This document shows positions 1-7,782 of a DNA stretch of 53,610 nucleotides, piece after piece (within the stretch, counting starts at the first letter, position 1; every line of letters starts with the position of its first letter). The DNA comes from Ruminococcus sp. Lineage in GTDB: Bacteria; Bacillota; Clostridia; Oscillospirales; Ruminococcaceae. The notes under the pieces are model-generated. The model saw only the letters and a list, made by a program, of their open reading frames with translations. It made no database searches and was not told the origin of the DNA. The DNA lies in contig JAISGY010000048.1 of assembly GCA_031262835.1 (NCBI GenBank), positions 1 through 53,610 on the forward strand, read 5' to 3'. A program made the position numbers and the translations under genes.

Positions 1-132
1 GGGCTCGGAACAGCCGAAATGGTAACAATCGGCGAATGTATCTACCTTGCAGCCAGCAATTTTGAAAAATCAGCCGATAAAATCCGTAAAATGGTAACTG
101 ATATAACCGAAAAATTCCCACTCTATGAATAA
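1..132 (+). CDS. glyA: Serine hydroxymethyltransferase, C-terminal end (partial)
   Basis: Frame 1 is open from the window edge to TAA at 130-132 and gives the last 43 residues of a protein ending in EKFPLYE. The GLGTAEM start of this piece and the FPLYE end resemble the C-terminus of clostridial GlyA, the PLP enzyme that converts serine and tetrahydrofolate to glycine and methylene-tetrahydrofolate. None of the catalytic domain is inside the window, so the call rests on the tail alone. Its last eight bases overlap the start of rarA, which suggests translational coupling. Confidence 0.7.
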   Translation, partial: GLGTAEMVTIGECIYLAASNFEKSADKIRKMVTDITEKFPLYE

Positions 133-1492
133 CACTCCGCTTGCCGACCTTATTCGTCCAAAATCTTTGGATGATTTTGTCGGTCAAACCCACCTTTTGG
201 GCGACGGCAAACCGCTGAAACGTATTATCGAGCAAAAACGAATACCAAACATGATTTTCTACGGACCTTCCGGCGTGGGGAAGACTACGCTTGCCCGATT
301 TATTTCGGACAACTCCAATATGACGCTTCGGAAACTCAACGGAACATCGGCAGGTACGGCGAATATTAAGGAAATCATAAACGAATCCGGAACTCTCGGC
401 AGTTTCGGAAGTGTTTTAGTTTACCTTGATGAAATTCAATATCTAAACAAAAAGCAACAGCAATCGCTTCTCGAGTTCATTGAAAACGGACAGATTACCT
501 TAATTGCTTCTACCACCGAAAACCCTTATTTTTACGTGTACGGAGCGATTATCAGCCGTTCCACAATTTTTGAATTCAAGCCGGTTTCACCGAATGAATT
601 AAAGCCCGCGATAGAACGAGCTTTTAGAATCGCCGGAGAATATAACTCACGAACGCTTGAAATTGAAGATGGTGTAATCGATTACATCGCGGCTGGCTGC
701 GGAGGGGACGTACGAAAAAGCATAAACTGCGCGGAACTTTGTGTATTATCTGCTGAACCCACTTCAAAAGAAGACGGAGGCGTTTCTGTCGCAGAAGAAC
801 CTGTGAAATCGTTTTCACAAGATGATGTTAATACAGGAAAAGACGATTTTACAGATAAAAGCCCTTATCTGGTAACACTCGAGACCGCAAAGCTCTTAAC
901 CCAGCGGAGCAATATGCGCTATGACAGAGACGGTGACGAACATTATGACATTCTCTCGGCGTTACAAAAATCCATTCGGGGGTCTGACGAAAATGCTGCT
1001 CTGCACTATGCCGCAAGGCTCTTCGCCGCGGGGGATATGCTGTCGCTTTGCAGACGGCTTATGGTAATTGCCTGTGAAGACATCGGGCTCGCCTACCCGG
1101 CAGCAATTTCTATCGTTCGCGCCTGTGTTGAATCGGCGAAAGAATTGGGATTGCCCGAAGCAAGAATTCCGCTTGCGGAAGCGATCATTCTGCTTTGTAC
1201 CGCGCCGAAATCAAACAGCGGTATATTGGCAATTGACGCGGCGTCGGCTGATATTGAAAACGGATTTTCCGGCGGTATTCCGGCAAACCTTCGCGATTCG
1301 CATTACGGCGGTGCCGCAAAACTCGGGCACGGGGGCGGTTACAAATATCCTCACGACTATCCTAACCACTTCACCCCACAGCAATACCTCCCCGACCCGC
1401 TCAAGGACAAGGTTTATTATAGTTTCGGAGATAACAAAACCGAGCAGGCGGCAAAGCAATACAGAGATAGAATAAGAGGGAACCAAGATTAA
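125..1492 (+). CDS. rarA: Replication-associated recombination protein A (AAA+ ATPase)
   Basis: This 455-residue protein is a RarA/MgsA/WHIP-family AAA+ ATPase, related to clamp-loader subunits and acting at stalled replication forks. The Walker A loop GPSGVGKT is at residues 47-54 and Walker B, VYLDEIQ, at about 98-104. A sensor segment STTENPYF follows, with the family-typical N in place of a further acidic residue. The C-terminal half carries the conserved SALQKSIRGSDENAALHYAARL tetramerisation region and a GGAAKLGHGGGYKYPHD-like stretch. The ATG lies inside the glyA stop region. Length is normal for the family. A terminator follows within the last codons. Residues near 230-250 form a short low-complexity insert. 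Confidence 0.93.
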   Translation: MNNTPLADLIRPKSLDDFVGQTHLLGDGKPLKRIIEQKRIPNMIFYGPSGVGKTTLARFISDNSNMTLRKLNGTSAGTANIKEIINESGTLGSFGSVLVYLDEIQYLNKKQQQSLLEFIENGQITLIASTTENPYFYVYGAIISRSTIFEFKPVSPNELKPAIERAFRIAGEYNSRTLEIEDGVIDYIAAGCGGDVRKSINCAELCVLSAEPTSKEDGGVSVAEEPVKSFSQDDVNTGKDDFTDKSPYLVTLETAKLLTQRSNMRYDRDGDEHYDILSALQKSIRGSDENAALHYAARLFAAGDMLSLCRRLMVIACEDIGLAYPAAISIVRACVESAKELGLPEARIPLAEAIILLCTAPKSNSGILAIDAASADIENGFSGGIPANLRDSHYGGAAKLGHGGGYKYPHDYPNHFTPQQYLPDPLKDKVYYSFGDNKTEQAAKQYRDRIRGNQD

Positions 1493-1508
1493 CCAAGGTT
1501 CCCTTTTT
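1478..1508. terminator. Rho-independent terminator after rarA
   Basis: GGGAACC (1478-1484) pairs with GGTTCCC (1497-1503) and is followed by TTTTT. The left arm lies in the last codons of rarA. The converging ABC permease gene stops 18 bases further on, and the structure could serve both strands. Confidence 0.75.
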
Positions 1509-1525
1509 AGTTTACACGAAACTGA

Positions 1526-2257
1526 TTATTTCCAAATATCACATTCCATAAAATATTTAACACCGAGAAGCAAAAACAATATTCCGAATAATAAATATAT
1601 CAAGAAGGTAACTGCGTAATTTTCTATGAAATCCTTCGCAGCTAAGGCATTAGCGAACGCCATTACGGTAAAATAATTCGCAAGATAGCCGTTTTTGAAA
1701 ATGTTCACCGAAAGCAAGGCGAAGAAACCGGTAACATTTATCGTTACAAAGGAGACGATTAGACTCTTTATTGGGGATTTTGTGATTAACGTTATTAATG
1801 TACAGAAGCTACCGGTTGTGTAAACGATTACACAGGCTAAGAGCAACCGCAGCGGGTCTATGTCCAAGCCTTGCGGAATGTTGATTATTATGGTTATGGA
1901 ATAATATACAAGCAATATTATTGCCACTCCGATAACACAAGTAAAATTCATTGCTAACCAGATTGATTTACGCGGAAACCCTGAAAAAATGCAAGTTTCA
2001 AGTGCTTTATTCCTGAACAAACCGCCCGCAAAAACCGAACAGATTATTAAAGTGCAAGGCAGTAACCCAAAAATGTAGGAAGTGTTAATGCTATTAATAA
2101 GTTCCCCTTCCGACAGATTAATTCCCTCAACTCTATTCGGCAAAAATACAACAAGCAACACCAAAATTAGATAAATGAGCAGTCCGTAAAAAAGTTTCGA
2201 CCCGAAAAGTATCCTTAAGAAGTATCGTGATAACGTTTTCATGCCATTATCAGCCAT
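1526..2257 (-). CDS. ABC-2-type transporter permease
   Basis: A 243-residue integral membrane protein with about six hydrophobic segments (for example LFYGLLIYLILVLLVVFLP near the N-terminus). It resembles ABC-2 type permeases that pair with a separate ATPase. I place the start at ATG 2257, seven bases after a strong GGGGGTG; a GTG three codons upstream overlaps that ribosome-binding site and is less likely. The start overlaps the end of the ATPase gene by eight bases, so the two are translationally coupled. No motif reveals the substrate. Families of this build export antimicrobial peptides or lipids, but that is only analogy. Confidence 0.75.
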   Translation of the reverse strand: MADNGMKTLSRYFLRILFGSKLFYGLLIYLILVLLVVFLPNRVEGINLSEGELINSINTSYIFGLLPCTLIICSVFAGGLFRNKALETCIFSGFPRKSIWLAMNFTCVIGVAIILLVYYSITIIINIPQGLDIDPLRLLLACVIVYTTGSFCTLITLITKSPIKSLIVSFVTINVTGFFALLSVNIFKNGYLANYFTVMAFANALAAKDFIENYAVTFLIYLLFGILFLLLGVKYFMECDIWK

Positions 2258-3089
2258 TTTCTTCACCCCCGATTACGCTCTTAAAATACTCTTCGTAGGT
2301 GCCGAAAAAATGTTCCGATTTGTAAATTCGTACGGCGTTTTCGTTAAGGACCTGCTTTATTTGCTCTAAATTCTTATCGGGAACTACAAGGTAGCCGTTC
2401 TCAACGTCGGCGTCCATGTTTAGCTTTACGCGAAGAATTGAAAGGGCAGCGTCCGGGCTTGAAACGGACATTTTTACGGCTTTTCGTACGCTTTTATCGA
2501 GCGAAGCTTTAGTTGCCTGTCCGACAATTTTGCCGCCATGAAGGAAGAAATATTCATCGGCTCTGTTATCGGACAGCTTATCATAAGTAGTTAAAATTGT
2601 TGCGCCGGTATTGAGATTTTCTAACAGACCGAGCATCTTATCGCTTGCCTCGTCTATAACGAGAAAATCCGGTGTGGAGAGAAGCGAAAGTGCTAAACCG
2701 AGGCATTCGGTGTGTTCCACCGAAAGCTTTCCGGCTCGCTTTTTGCCCATTTCGGACAGACCGGTTTTTTCAAGAGTCGGTTCAATATGCGAAAAAGGTG
2801 TATTATGTAAAATACACCCTATTGCCATATTGTCATAGACAGATTTTTCCGGGAAGATTGCGGCGCGTTCTATAATAAAGGACGTTTTAATTTCGGGATT
2901 TTTGTTAACTTTACCGCTTGTTGGCAATATTATCCCCGCAAGAAGACGAATTAACGTCGTTTTACCTGCGACTTTTTCTCCGACAAGAGCGTAAGTTTTC
3001 CCGCGATTGACCGTTAAATTAACGCCGTCAATAATTGTTTTCGATTTGTGTATTTTGGATAGATTTTCTGTAACGAGTATATTATCCAT
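2250..3089 (-). CDS. ABC transporter ATP-binding protein with degenerate motifs
   Basis: A 279-residue ABC ATPase. I start it at ATG 3089 (MDNILVTENL), preceded by GGTGGTC; a reading frame 14 codons longer has no good ribosome-binding site. The P-loop reads GEKVAGKT (37-44), which keeps the GKT but lacks the usual central glycine of GxxGxGKT. The expected LSGGQ signature is LSVEH, and Walker B is FLVIDEAS rather than LLLDEPT. A C-terminal extension of about 90 residues follows the ATPase core, as in bacitracin-type ATPases. Hydrolysis may be weak or regulatory. The gene lies 52 bases downstream of a tRNA and may be transcribed with it. Confidence 0.8.
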   Translation of the reverse strand: MDNILVTENLSKIHKSKTIIDGVNLTVNRGKTYALVGEKVAGKTTLIRLLAGIILPTSGKVNKNPEIKTSFIIERAAIFPEKSVYDNMAIGCILHNTPFSHIEPTLEKTGLSEMGKKRAGKLSVEHTECLGLALSLLSTPDFLVIDEASDKMLGLLENLNTGATILTTYDKLSDNRADEYFFLHGGKIVGQATKASLDKSVRKAVKMSVSSPDAALSILRVKLNMDADVENGYLVVPDKNLEQIKQVLNENAVRIYKSEHFFGTYEEYFKSVIGGEENG

Positions 3090-3141
3090 AAGACCACCGA
3101 AAAATAATAATGCAGTTGCGGCATACACCACAACTGCTAAC

Positions 3142-3214
3142 CACGCCGCAAGGGATTTGAACCCATGACCTACCGGTTCGTAGCCGGTTACTCTATCCGC
3201 TGAGCTAGCGGCGC
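3142..3214 (-). tRNA. tRNA-Arg (anticodon ACG)
   Basis: Read on the minus strand, the 73 bases fold as a cloverleaf. The acceptor is GCGCCGC with GCGGCGT (closing G-T pair) and the D-stem is GCTC/GAGT. The anticodon stem is ACCGG/CCGGT with loop CTACGAA, giving anticodon ACG for CGN arginine codons. The T-arm ATGGG-TTCAAAT-CCCTT has one T-T mismatch. No 3' CCA is encoded. A34 would need deamination to inosine by TadA. Confidence 0.93.
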
Positions 3215-3251
3215 GAATGTTGCCGTCATAAACGACAACCTTGACTATACT

Positions 3252-3280
3252 ATTATAAAGTATTGAAGTGTAAATGTCAA
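3252..3280 (-). promoter_or_regulatory. Sigma-A promoter for tRNA-Arg
   Basis: On the minus strand TTGACA (3275-3280), a 17-base spacer and TATAAT (3252-3257) match the consensus exactly. Transcription should start near 3245, about 30 bases before the tRNA. Read-through could also supply the ABC transporter genes. Confidence 0.85.
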
Positions 3281-3313
3281 TAGTTTTATGTTAAATTAAC
3301 AAAAAATTAATTA

Positions 3314-4225
3314 TTAAAACTCACCGAAAACGTAACGCAATAGTTTCAGGCGGAAAATATCCACGAATTCGGGCTTTGCCATATACTGTACGATTGCGTC
3401 AATGTTGTCGGTTGTCGGGGTTGTTCGTCCTTCAATCTTAAAATGCTTGAAACCCATCGGTACGTATGTGTCATAGAGCGCGTTCGGGAGGATTCGCGTT
3501 TCATAATCGACGGTGTCGTAGATTGAGTTATTCATGTAAGGGCATGAAATATCCTCTACGACAGGGAGTTTGCCGCGACTCTGTTTTTGCTCCGTCCAAT
3601 AGCGATTTTGCTCCTCGCCGATTCTGCGGTAATGCTCGCCGCGATTCGGACAATGCGGTATGCAGCACGCGTTAACAAGAAGCTCGCATCTTTCCTTCTC
3701 TTTTATGCTCGAAAGAAAATTGATGTCGTGATTCCAGTTGTAATCAAGGACAACGAGGTTATAATCCTTCTGTAGCTCGGCATTGAGGTCGACTGCGTTC
3801 TCAATTTGTTTGCAGGTTGACGAGGTTATTTTATACTTCGGGTATTTTTCACGAATGTATTTTTCAAGGAGCGGCGAGTTAACAATAACTTCGTTCATGC
3901 CATTATTTGCTATTTCAAGGGTTCTGTTACAAAATCTGTCGGAAAGTTCCTCTTCGGTAACTACCGGGTTCGTGAAAGTAAAACGAACAGGAATTCCTTT
4001 TTCATTAATGTTTTCAACGCTTACACGAACGGTTTTTTCGTCCGTAAGCCCTTGAATAAACCGTCCGCCGTTCCAGACGCTTGTCGGAAACGTTCCGTAA
4101 ACCGAGGCGATATAAGCTCCGTCTCGGAAATATTCAGGATTATTTTCGGTAAAGTAAATAAGTCCCATTATCATTTTGTAGGGGCGTAATATCCCCGGGA
4201 GATGAAATCCTATGTTTTTTTCCAT
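3314..4225 (-). CDS. Uncharacterised U32-peptidase-like TIM-barrel protein with cysteine cluster
   Basis: A 303-residue cytoplasmic protein starting at ATG 4225 behind AGGAG. The segment HFKIEGR (261-267) is the hallmark of the U32 collagenase-like family (RlhA, TrhP, UbiU/UbiV), several members of which carry an iron-sulphur cluster. A cluster of cysteines follows the pattern C180, C187, C188, C192 (NACCIPHCPNRGEHY) and C228 (DISCPY), which could ligate a metal. The N-terminal half has beta-alpha repeats such as SVYGTFPTSVWNGGR. I recognise similar clostridial proteins of unknown function. The gene stands alone with its own promoter. Peptidase activity should not be assumed. Confidence 0.6.
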   Translation of the reverse strand: MEKNIGFHLPGILRPYKMIMGLIYFTENNPEYFRDGAYIASVYGTFPTSVWNGGRFIQGLTDEKTVRVSVENINEKGIPVRFTFTNPVVTEEELSDRFCNRTLEIANNGMNEVIVNSPLLEKYIREKYPKYKITSSTCKQIENAVDLNAELQKDYNLVVLDYNWNHDINFLSSIKEKERCELLVNACCIPHCPNRGEHYRRIGEEQNRYWTEQKQSRGKLPVVEDISCPYMNNSIYDTVDYETRILPNALYDTYVPMGFKHFKIEGRTTPTTDNIDAIVQYMAKPEFVDIFRLKLLRYVFGEF

Positions 4226-4260
4226 TATTTAAAACTCCTGTTAATTAAAATCACCGATAT

Positions 4261-4289
4261 ATTATACTATATTTAAATGTTTTTTTCAA
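4261..4289 (-). promoter_or_regulatory. Sigma-A promoter for the U32-like gene
   Basis: Minus-strand TTGAAA (4284-4289), a 17-base spacer and TATAAT (4261-4266). It lies in the 85-base gap after the cellulase gene, so the U32-like gene is probably transcribed alone. Confidence 0.75.
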
Positions 4290-4310
4290 GAACACGCGGG
4301 TTAAGAATTA

Positions 4311-6122
4311 TTACGAAACGGCGTCAGTTAGGGTTATCCCGTTTTTTCCGAGAGGAATTTTTCGGTCAAGCCCGACAAATTTCCCGTCTTTTTGCCATAA
4401 GACTTCCTTAACAAAATTATACTTTTCATCGTCCCAAGTTGTAAAATCGTGGCTGACAAGTCCGCCGGTGTCGCCTGAATTTGCGTTAAAGCACCAAAAT
4501 GTGTGGTGTATGCGGTTCTCTTTAATGAGACGGCGCATTAAAGTCATCCACTTAAGGTTCGGTTCAGTCATGAAACCTCCCCACTCGCCGATAAGGAGCG
4601 GTGCAATGTTTTCCTTGTGAATGTAAAACCAACTGTCGTACCAGTAATCGTCCATCACGCTTTTATAGGTGTAATCGCCCTGAAACCACGTCTGAGCATA
4701 GACCGACGGTCCATAATCGTGCGGGGAGTAGACAAGCTTGTTGTTATATTTACCCAAATCAACCGGGTTATCGGCAACACCGCGAAGGTTCCCGCCCCAC
4801 CACGCGCCATAATAGTCGCTCGAATTAGTTGAAGAAAAATCGCCGTTCTTTTTGATGTTTTTGGGATAAATTTCAATCCCCTCAACCATTATGAGGACGT
4901 TCGGGTTTTTTTTAAGAACCGCAAGGGCGGCTTTTTCTGCAACATATCTCCAGTTATCGGCATCGGATGAATCGTCCCACTTAACGCGGGGGTTTTCGTT
5001 TGCCTTACCGTGGGGTTCGTTTTTGAGGTCATACGCGATAATCGTGTCGTCGTTCTTGTAGCGGTTCGCCATCCAAGCAAGCGCGCTTAAAAAATCCTTC
5101 TCGGTAATATTCGCGGAAAGCCAATCTGCATCCATATGCCCCATGCTGTCGGTTGCGGCGGAATGAATGTCAATCATGATTTTCATACCGTTCGCTCTAC
5201 ATTGTGACACAACGTAATCGAATATCTCAAGACTGTTCATTCCGACAAGGTAGCTGTTTGTTGCTTGATTGAAGTTCGCCTGCGGGTATTCGCCTTCAGA
5301 CCAATCTTTTATGAGCTCGACGGAAAACGGAATACGAAGAAGGTTAAAACCGTGGTCGGCAATAGACGCAATGCTGCTGTTGAGGTCCGCCGACCAAAGC
5401 CCGTCGAAGGTGTTCGTCCCGGTGTTGTAACCGAACCAGTTCACCCCCGTCAGCCAGACTTCATTCCCGTCCTTATCGACGATTTTGTTCCCCTTCGTAA
5501 AGAGCCAGTCGTCGGTTGTCGGAGGCGGAACGTCAAGATTAAGGGCGGGTGCGGGAGGCGGAGTGGCGGCAGCGGAGTTGTCGGTGTTGCCATCGTTGCC
5601 GCTATTACCGGAGTTGCCGCTGCTGTTTGAACTACCGGTTGACGTTTTATTTGCCTTCGCAGATTTTTCTTTTATCTCGCCGGGATTCGTTATTATCATC
5701 CCGAAGGAAACATTCATGCCCGGTTCAATTGTCAAATTATAGTCCATCGGATCTGCCGATAAGACACCGTTTTTGATTGCTATTTTCGCGTTCCAGTTGT
5801 CCTTGAGAACAGCTTTTGTCCCCATTTTTAGTGTAACTTCCCATCCGTTTACCGTGTTTTTGCTGTTGTTATGTATGGTAACTTCAAACTGCGAAATGGG
5901 GTTTCCGCCCTCTTCCCAACTGTTCGGGCTGTTAACACTGACGGTTAATATATCCGATTCCGGTGTATCGGCTTTTGTCACAGATACACTGCTTAAGGAT
6001 ACGGCTTTCGTTGTTGTCGAAACACTTATTGCGGATATATCCGTAATCGGTGTTTTTTCGGTACAGCTTAACATAACCATGCAGAGGAATATAACCAAGG
6101 TAGTGCTGATAAACTTTTTCAT
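4311..6122 (-). CDS. GH5 cellulase lipoprotein with CBM2-like module
   Basis: A 603-residue secreted endoglucanase-type enzyme. The start is ATG 6122 behind AGGT. A lipoprotein signal ends in MLSC with C20 as the probable lipidated residue, so the enzyme is likely surface-anchored. Residues about 58-150 resemble a family 2 carbohydrate-binding module ([23 protein letters not shown]). A Ser/Asn/Gly/Pro-rich linker (155-203) follows. Residues about 205-585 are a glycoside hydrolase family 5 barrel with acid/base E369 (DLKNEPHG) and nucleophile E513 (LLIGEWGG). The gene begins four bases after the tsaD stop and is probably co-transcribed with it, an odd partner for a cellulase. Confidence 0.92.
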   Translation of the reverse strand: MKKFISTTLVIFLCMVMLSCTEKTPITDISAISVSTTTKAVSLSSVSVTKADTPESDILTVSVNSPNSWEEGGNPISQFEVTIHNNSKNTVNGWEVTLKMGTKAVLKDNWNAKIAIKNGVLSADPMDYNLTIEPGMNVSFGMIITNPGEIKEKSAKANKTSTGSSNSSGNSGNSGNDGNTDNSAAATPPPAPALNLDVPPPTTDDWLFTKGNKIVDKDGNEVWLTGVNWFGYNTGTNTFDGLWSADLNSSIASIADHGFNLLRIPFSVELIKDWSEGEYPQANFNQATNSYLVGMNSLEIFDYVVSQCRANGMKIMIDIHSAATDSMGHMDADWLSANITEKDFLSALAWMANRYKNDDTIIAYDLKNEPHGKANENPRVKWDDSSDADNWRYVAEKAALAVLKKNPNVLIMVEGIEIYPKNIKKNGDFSSTNSSDYYGAWWGGNLRGVADNPVDLGKYNNKLVYSPHDYGPSVYAQTWFQGDYTYKSVMDDYWYDSWFYIHKENIAPLLIGEWGGFMTEPNLKWMTLMRRLIKENRIHHTFWCFNANSGDTGGLVSHDFTTWDDEKYNFVKEVLWQKDGKFVGLDRKIPLGKNGITLTDAVS

Positions 6123-6126
6123 CTGT

Positions 6127-7134
6127 TTACCTCGCTTTTTTTGTAAGGGGAAGGGTTGCAACTGCGTTTAAATATTCATCAGCAGTATTTCCGCTCAAAA
6201 ATTCGTAATAACCTTGCGCGGCAATCATTGCAGCGTTGTCCCCGCAAAGACTCACCGGAGGTATATAAAGCTCAAATCCGTTTTCGCCACACATTTTTCT
6301 AAGCGCAGAGCGTATCCCACTATTTGCCGCTACACCGCCGCAAAGACTGACTTTCGTGTAGGAAAATTCCTTCGCAGCGAGCTCCGTTTTCTCGGTCAAA
6401 ATCTCGCAAACCTTGCTCTGAAATGACGCGGCAAGGTCTTCTGCACAGACTTTTTCGCCCTTCATCGAAGCGGTATGGGAAGCGTTAACTACCGCAGTTT
6501 TAAGCCCCGAAAAGGAGAAATTGAAGCCTTCAACCTGAGGCTTCGGGAGGCGGTATGCCTTCGGGTTGCCGCTTTTCGCCGCCTCGTCGATATACACGCC
6601 GCCCGGATATGGGAAGCTGAGCACCCTCGCCGCCTTATCGAAAGCCTCGCCCGCCGCATCATCGACAGTACGCCCGATAACCTCAAACTCCGTGTAGTCC
6701 TTCACCCTCACAAGATTCGTATGCCCTCCGCTCACAACAAGCGCAAGGTATGGCGGTGCAATGCCGCTTGAAAGGTAATTCGCCGCGATATGCCCGGCTA
6801 TGTGGTGCACGGGGATAAGAGGCTTCCTCGCCGTGAACGCAAGCGACTTCGCAAAGCTCACCCCGACAAGGAGCGCGCCGACAAGCCCGGGCGCGAACGT
6901 TACCGCTACGGCGTCAATCTCGGAAAGGGTTACTTTTGCGTCCGACAGAGCTTTTGCGGTCACATCATAGATTCCCTCCGCGTGCATACGAGAGGCAATT
7001 TCGGGGACAACTCCGCCGAATTTCCCGTGAGTTTCCGCCTGCGACAATATTACATTTGAACAAATACGCTTTCCGTCTTCGACAACAGCCGCCGCCGTCT
7101 CGTCGCAGGATGTTTCAATACCTAAAATCTTCAT
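6127..7134 (-). CDS. tsaD: tRNA N6-adenosine threonylcarbamoyltransferase
   Basis: A 335-residue TsaD/Gcp/Kae1 protein. With TsaB and TsaE it transfers the threonylcarbamoyl group to A37 of ANN-decoding tRNAs. The start [17 protein letters not shown] is the family N-terminus. The metal-binding histidines H111 and H115 lie in [10 protein letters not shown], and VVSGGHTNL and [10 protein letters not shown] supply the nucleotide site. The ATG directly follows the stop of the comEA-like gene, and only a weak ribosome-binding site is visible, which implies coupling. Neither tsaB nor tsaE is adjacent. Confidence 0.96.
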   Translation of the reverse strand: MKILGIETSCDETAAAVVEDGKRICSNVILSQAETHGKFGGVVPEIASRMHAEGIYDVTAKALSDAKVTLSEIDAVAVTFAPGLVGALLVGVSFAKSLAFTARKPLIPVHHIAGHIAANYLSSGIAPPYLALVVSGGHTNLVRVKDYTEFEVIGRTVDDAAGEAFDKAARVLSFPYPGGVYIDEAAKSGNPKAYRLPKPQVEGFNFSFSGLKTAVVNASHTASMKGEKVCAEDLAASFQSKVCEILTEKTELAAKEFSYTKVSLCGGVAANSGIRSALRKMCGENGFELYIPPVSLCGDNAAMIAAQGYYEFLSGNTADEYLNAVATLPLTKKAR

Positions 7135-7584
7135 TTATACTGTAACATAAGACACGATTTTCGCGTATTTTACGTCTCCTATACCCTTAACATTTTTAAG
7201 TTCTTCAACCGATTTAAAGCCATACGTCTCGCGATATTCAATTATCCTTTCGGCGATAACTTCGCCTATTCCGTCAAGGGTAATGAGTTCCTCGAGTGTC
7301 GCGGTGTTGAGATTAATAAGTTCGGACGCGGTTTCGGTGTGCGATTCCGTAGTGGTTTCGTACTCGGTTTCAGTGTGCGGTTCTGTCGCGGTTTCGTACG
7401 CGATTTCAGTGTTTTCTGTTTGTGTTTCGACGTTTCCGCCGGCTTCTATAAATTCTTCCCCATAGTAAGCGGTATTAACTGCCGGCAAAGTTTTTGCAGA
7501 TGTTGTATTAATGAAATTGAACACTAATATGTAGCAGGCGGCGATACCGATAACCGCCGCAATCGCCAATCCCTTGTTTTTCAT
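7135..7584 (-). CDS. ComEA-like helix-hairpin-helix protein, membrane-anchored
   Basis: A 149-residue protein with one N-terminal membrane segment ([21 protein letters not shown]), an extracellular Thr/Glu-rich spacer and a C-terminal pair of helix-hairpin-helix motifs ([19 protein letters not shown] and [16 protein letters not shown]). This is the layout of ComEA, the DNA receptor of competence. I start it at ATG 7584 behind GAAAG; a TTG five codons upstream also fits. The spacer contains imperfect 12-residue repeats ([24 protein letters not shown]), mirrored in the DNA near 7320-7410. No comEB or comEC is adjacent, so a role in DNA uptake is inferred only. Confidence 0.8.
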   Translation of the reverse strand: MKNKGLAIAAVIGIAACYILVFNFINTTSAKTLPAVNTAYYGEEFIEAGGNVETQTENTEIAYETATEPHTETEYETTTESHTETASELINLNTATLEELITLDGIGEVIAERIIEYRETYGFKSVEELKNVKGIGDVKYAKIVSYVTV

Positions 7585-7631
7585 AAATTCTTTCGGCAAA
7601 TTTTAGATTTACGGAAAAAAATCACGTCAAT

Positions 7632-7661
7632 TTGCACACATTTTAAATCCGATAATATAAT
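7632..7661 (+). promoter_or_regulatory. Candidate promoter of spoVM
   Basis: TTGCAC (7632-7637), an 18-base spacer and TATAAT (7656-7661) precede the spoVM ribosome-binding site by about 18 bases. The match is sigma-A-like. In Bacillus subtilis spoVM is sigma-E dependent, and the AT-rich stretch does not give a clear sigma-E motif, so the sigma factor is uncertain. Confidence 0.45.
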
Positions 7662-7692
7662 ATACGGAAGCTATTTTTGGAGGTAAATTTAT

Positions 7693-7782
7693 ATGAAAAT
7701 CGTTGTTATAAAGAGTCCGAAATTTTTATCAAATCTTCTTAGGATGCTGTTCGGGATTAAAAAGGAAGCTTATATTGAATAA
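7693..7782 (+). CDS. spoVM: Stage V sporulation protein M (29 residues)
   Basis: A tiny reading frame starts at ATG 7693 behind a textbook GGAGG (7679-7683) and encodes MKIVVIKSPKFLSNLLRML followed by FGIKKEAYIE. It matches the pattern of Bacillus SpoVM, an amphipathic helix of about 26 residues that recognises the convex forespore membrane and anchors the coat ATPase SpoIVA. Shared features are the MK start, the IK.PKFL core, a hydrophobic helix face and a basic tail. The last 13 bases overlap the end of hflX on the other strand. At this size it is easily missed by gene callers. Confidence 0.88.
   Translation: MKIVVIKSPKFLSNLLRMLFGIKKEAYIE

Noticed and set aside
2229-2242. cre-like site TGATAACGTTTTCA near the ABC permease start
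   Set aside because: It has a mismatch at a conserved position and lies within coding sequence, so chance is the likelier explanation.
5485-5742. Plus-strand frames opposite the cellulase linker
   Set aside because: They mirror the Gly/Ser/Asn/Pro linker codons and have no independent support.
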